Below are positions 5,337 through 5,868 of a DNA stretch of 5,868 nucleotides, piece after piece. Source of the stretch: UBA10107 sp964572885 (GTDB taxonomy: Archaea > Nanobdellota > Nanobdellia > Woesearchaeales > UBA10107); contig CAZNFC010000046.1 of assembly GCA_964572885.1 (NCBI GenBank), positions 1 to 5,868 of the forward strand, read 5' to 3'. Under the pieces are notes generated by a model. It did not search any database, was not told the origin of the DNA, and saw only the letters and a list, made by a program, of their open reading frames with translations. Numbering within the stretch: position 1 is the first letter of the stretch; each line of letters starts with the position of its first letter. A program made the translations under genes and the position numbers.

Positions 5337-5868
5337 TCACTTAGATAGCCATTCAACTTCTTCCTGGTCTAACTGAAGTTCATGAGCTATCTCGTTTCCT
5401 TTCTCTTTATTGCTTTTAAATATTACTTGAAGATAAGGAACCGTTGTTTTTATCGTTTCTTTGACAGAACTATGCAGTTTCTCATGTATTTTCTGAGCTA
5501 TCGCTTTTCTTTTCGCATATTTCTGATTAGCCATCCACAACTTCAATATCCTTGTAGTCGGTTTGTACTGGACAAATTCTTTGTATCTTTCATCTTTAGA
5601 AACAGCAACTCCTCCTGATAAAAAATTATTGATATAGACCAAGAATCTCCAGTGCTGCCATCTCCTTATTCTTCTGTTGAATATGTCTGCTTTTGAAACA
5701 TAATGATAAGCTCTTTCCAAATCTTCAGGTTTTTTATATTCATACGGAAGGTTCTCATCGATCCAAAGCATAAGCTTATCTAAATCTTCATCAACATTCT
5801 CGAAAGCATCTAAAGCTACTTTAGGCTCCGTAGATTTGAATATCTTTACCAAAGCCTGAGGAACACTT
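5337..5868 (-). CDS. rfcL: Replication factor C large subunit, C-terminal part (truncated by the window edge)
   Basis: RfcL is the large subunit of the archaeal clamp loader, which opens PCNA and places it on primed DNA. The 176 residues seen are the collar region that follows the AAA+ module. Recognisable features are a D-F-NVDEDLD segment, LMLWIDENLP, EDLERAYHYVSKADIF, the RRWQHWRF run and SGGVAVSKDERY, in the order usual for archaeal RfcL. The reading frame stays open to the last base (the codons before the TTG at 5852 read S-V-P-Q-A), so that TTG is internal and the gene continues outside the window; Walker A and B motifs are therefore not visible. The protein stops with EVEWLSK and TGA, without the PCNA-binding PIP box that closes some archaeal RfcL proteins such as that of Pyrococcus. 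glyS follows 75 nt downstream with its own promoter. Confidence 0.9.
   Translation of the reverse strand, partial: SVPQALVKIFKSTEPKVALDAFENVDEDLDKLMLWIDENLPYEYKKPEDLERAYHYVSKADIFNRRIRRWQHWRFLVYINNFLSGGVAVSKDERYKEFVQYKPTTRILKLWMANQKYAKRKAIAQKIHEKLHSSVKETIKTTVPYLQVIFKSNKEKGNEIAHELQLDQEEVEWLSK

Noticed and set aside
5382..5618. Plus-strand open frame antisense to rfcL
   Set aside because: The minus-strand frame is clear RfcL; the hydrophobic, Phe-rich translation is typical of an antisense artefact in AT-rich DNA. The frame at 3724-3927 was rejected for the same reason.
5850..5852. TTG as the start of the right-edge gene
   Set aside because: The frame continues open to the window edge and the product lacks the AAA+ half of RfcL, so this is an internal leucine codon.

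Overview
The window looks like a piece of an AT-rich archaeal chromosome, most likely from a DPANN-type lineage such as Woesearchaeota or Pacearchaeota; the phylum is my inference. The archaeal assignment rests on four things: a replication factor C large-subunit C-terminus, a Sulfolobus-type single-OB-fold SSB, a double-domain TadC/FlaJ-like secretion membrane protein, and TATA boxes about 27 nt upstream of start codons that imply leaderless mRNAs. There is no gene-free stretch over about 75 nt, and I see no mobile element, CRISPR array or integration scar.

Plus strand (1-2354): the last 43 codons of an upstream gene overlap, through TAATG, a 740-residue polytopic protein with two T2SSF-type domains. 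This is the inner-membrane platform of a type IV pilus-like or type II secretion-like machine. The upstream gene may encode its ATPase, but the visible tail does not prove that.

Minus strand (2359-5868, read right to left): the 3' part of rfcL (clamp loader large subunit); a 75-nt gap with a small hairpin and a TATA promoter; a compact glycyl-tRNA synthetase; 19 nt later, a two-TM membrane protein of unknown function with a C-terminal UBA-like helical domain; a T-tract terminator inside a perfect 9-bp inverted repeat that also forms part of the next promoter; a leaderless SSB gene with an acidic tail ending in Phe-Phe; and, 11 nt after its stop, tRNA-Phe(GAA). The tRNA ends in a T6 run that overlaps the stop codon of the convergent secretion gene.

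The minus-strand block is thus mostly information processing (clamp loading, ssDNA binding, glycine charging, a tRNA), packed tightly with at least two recognisable promoters. No wholly new system is evident. The points most worth checking are unusual residues in the GlyRS glycine pocket, the SSB tail that resembles the bacterial SSB C-terminal tip, and the terminator/promoter palindrome ahead of the SSB gene.
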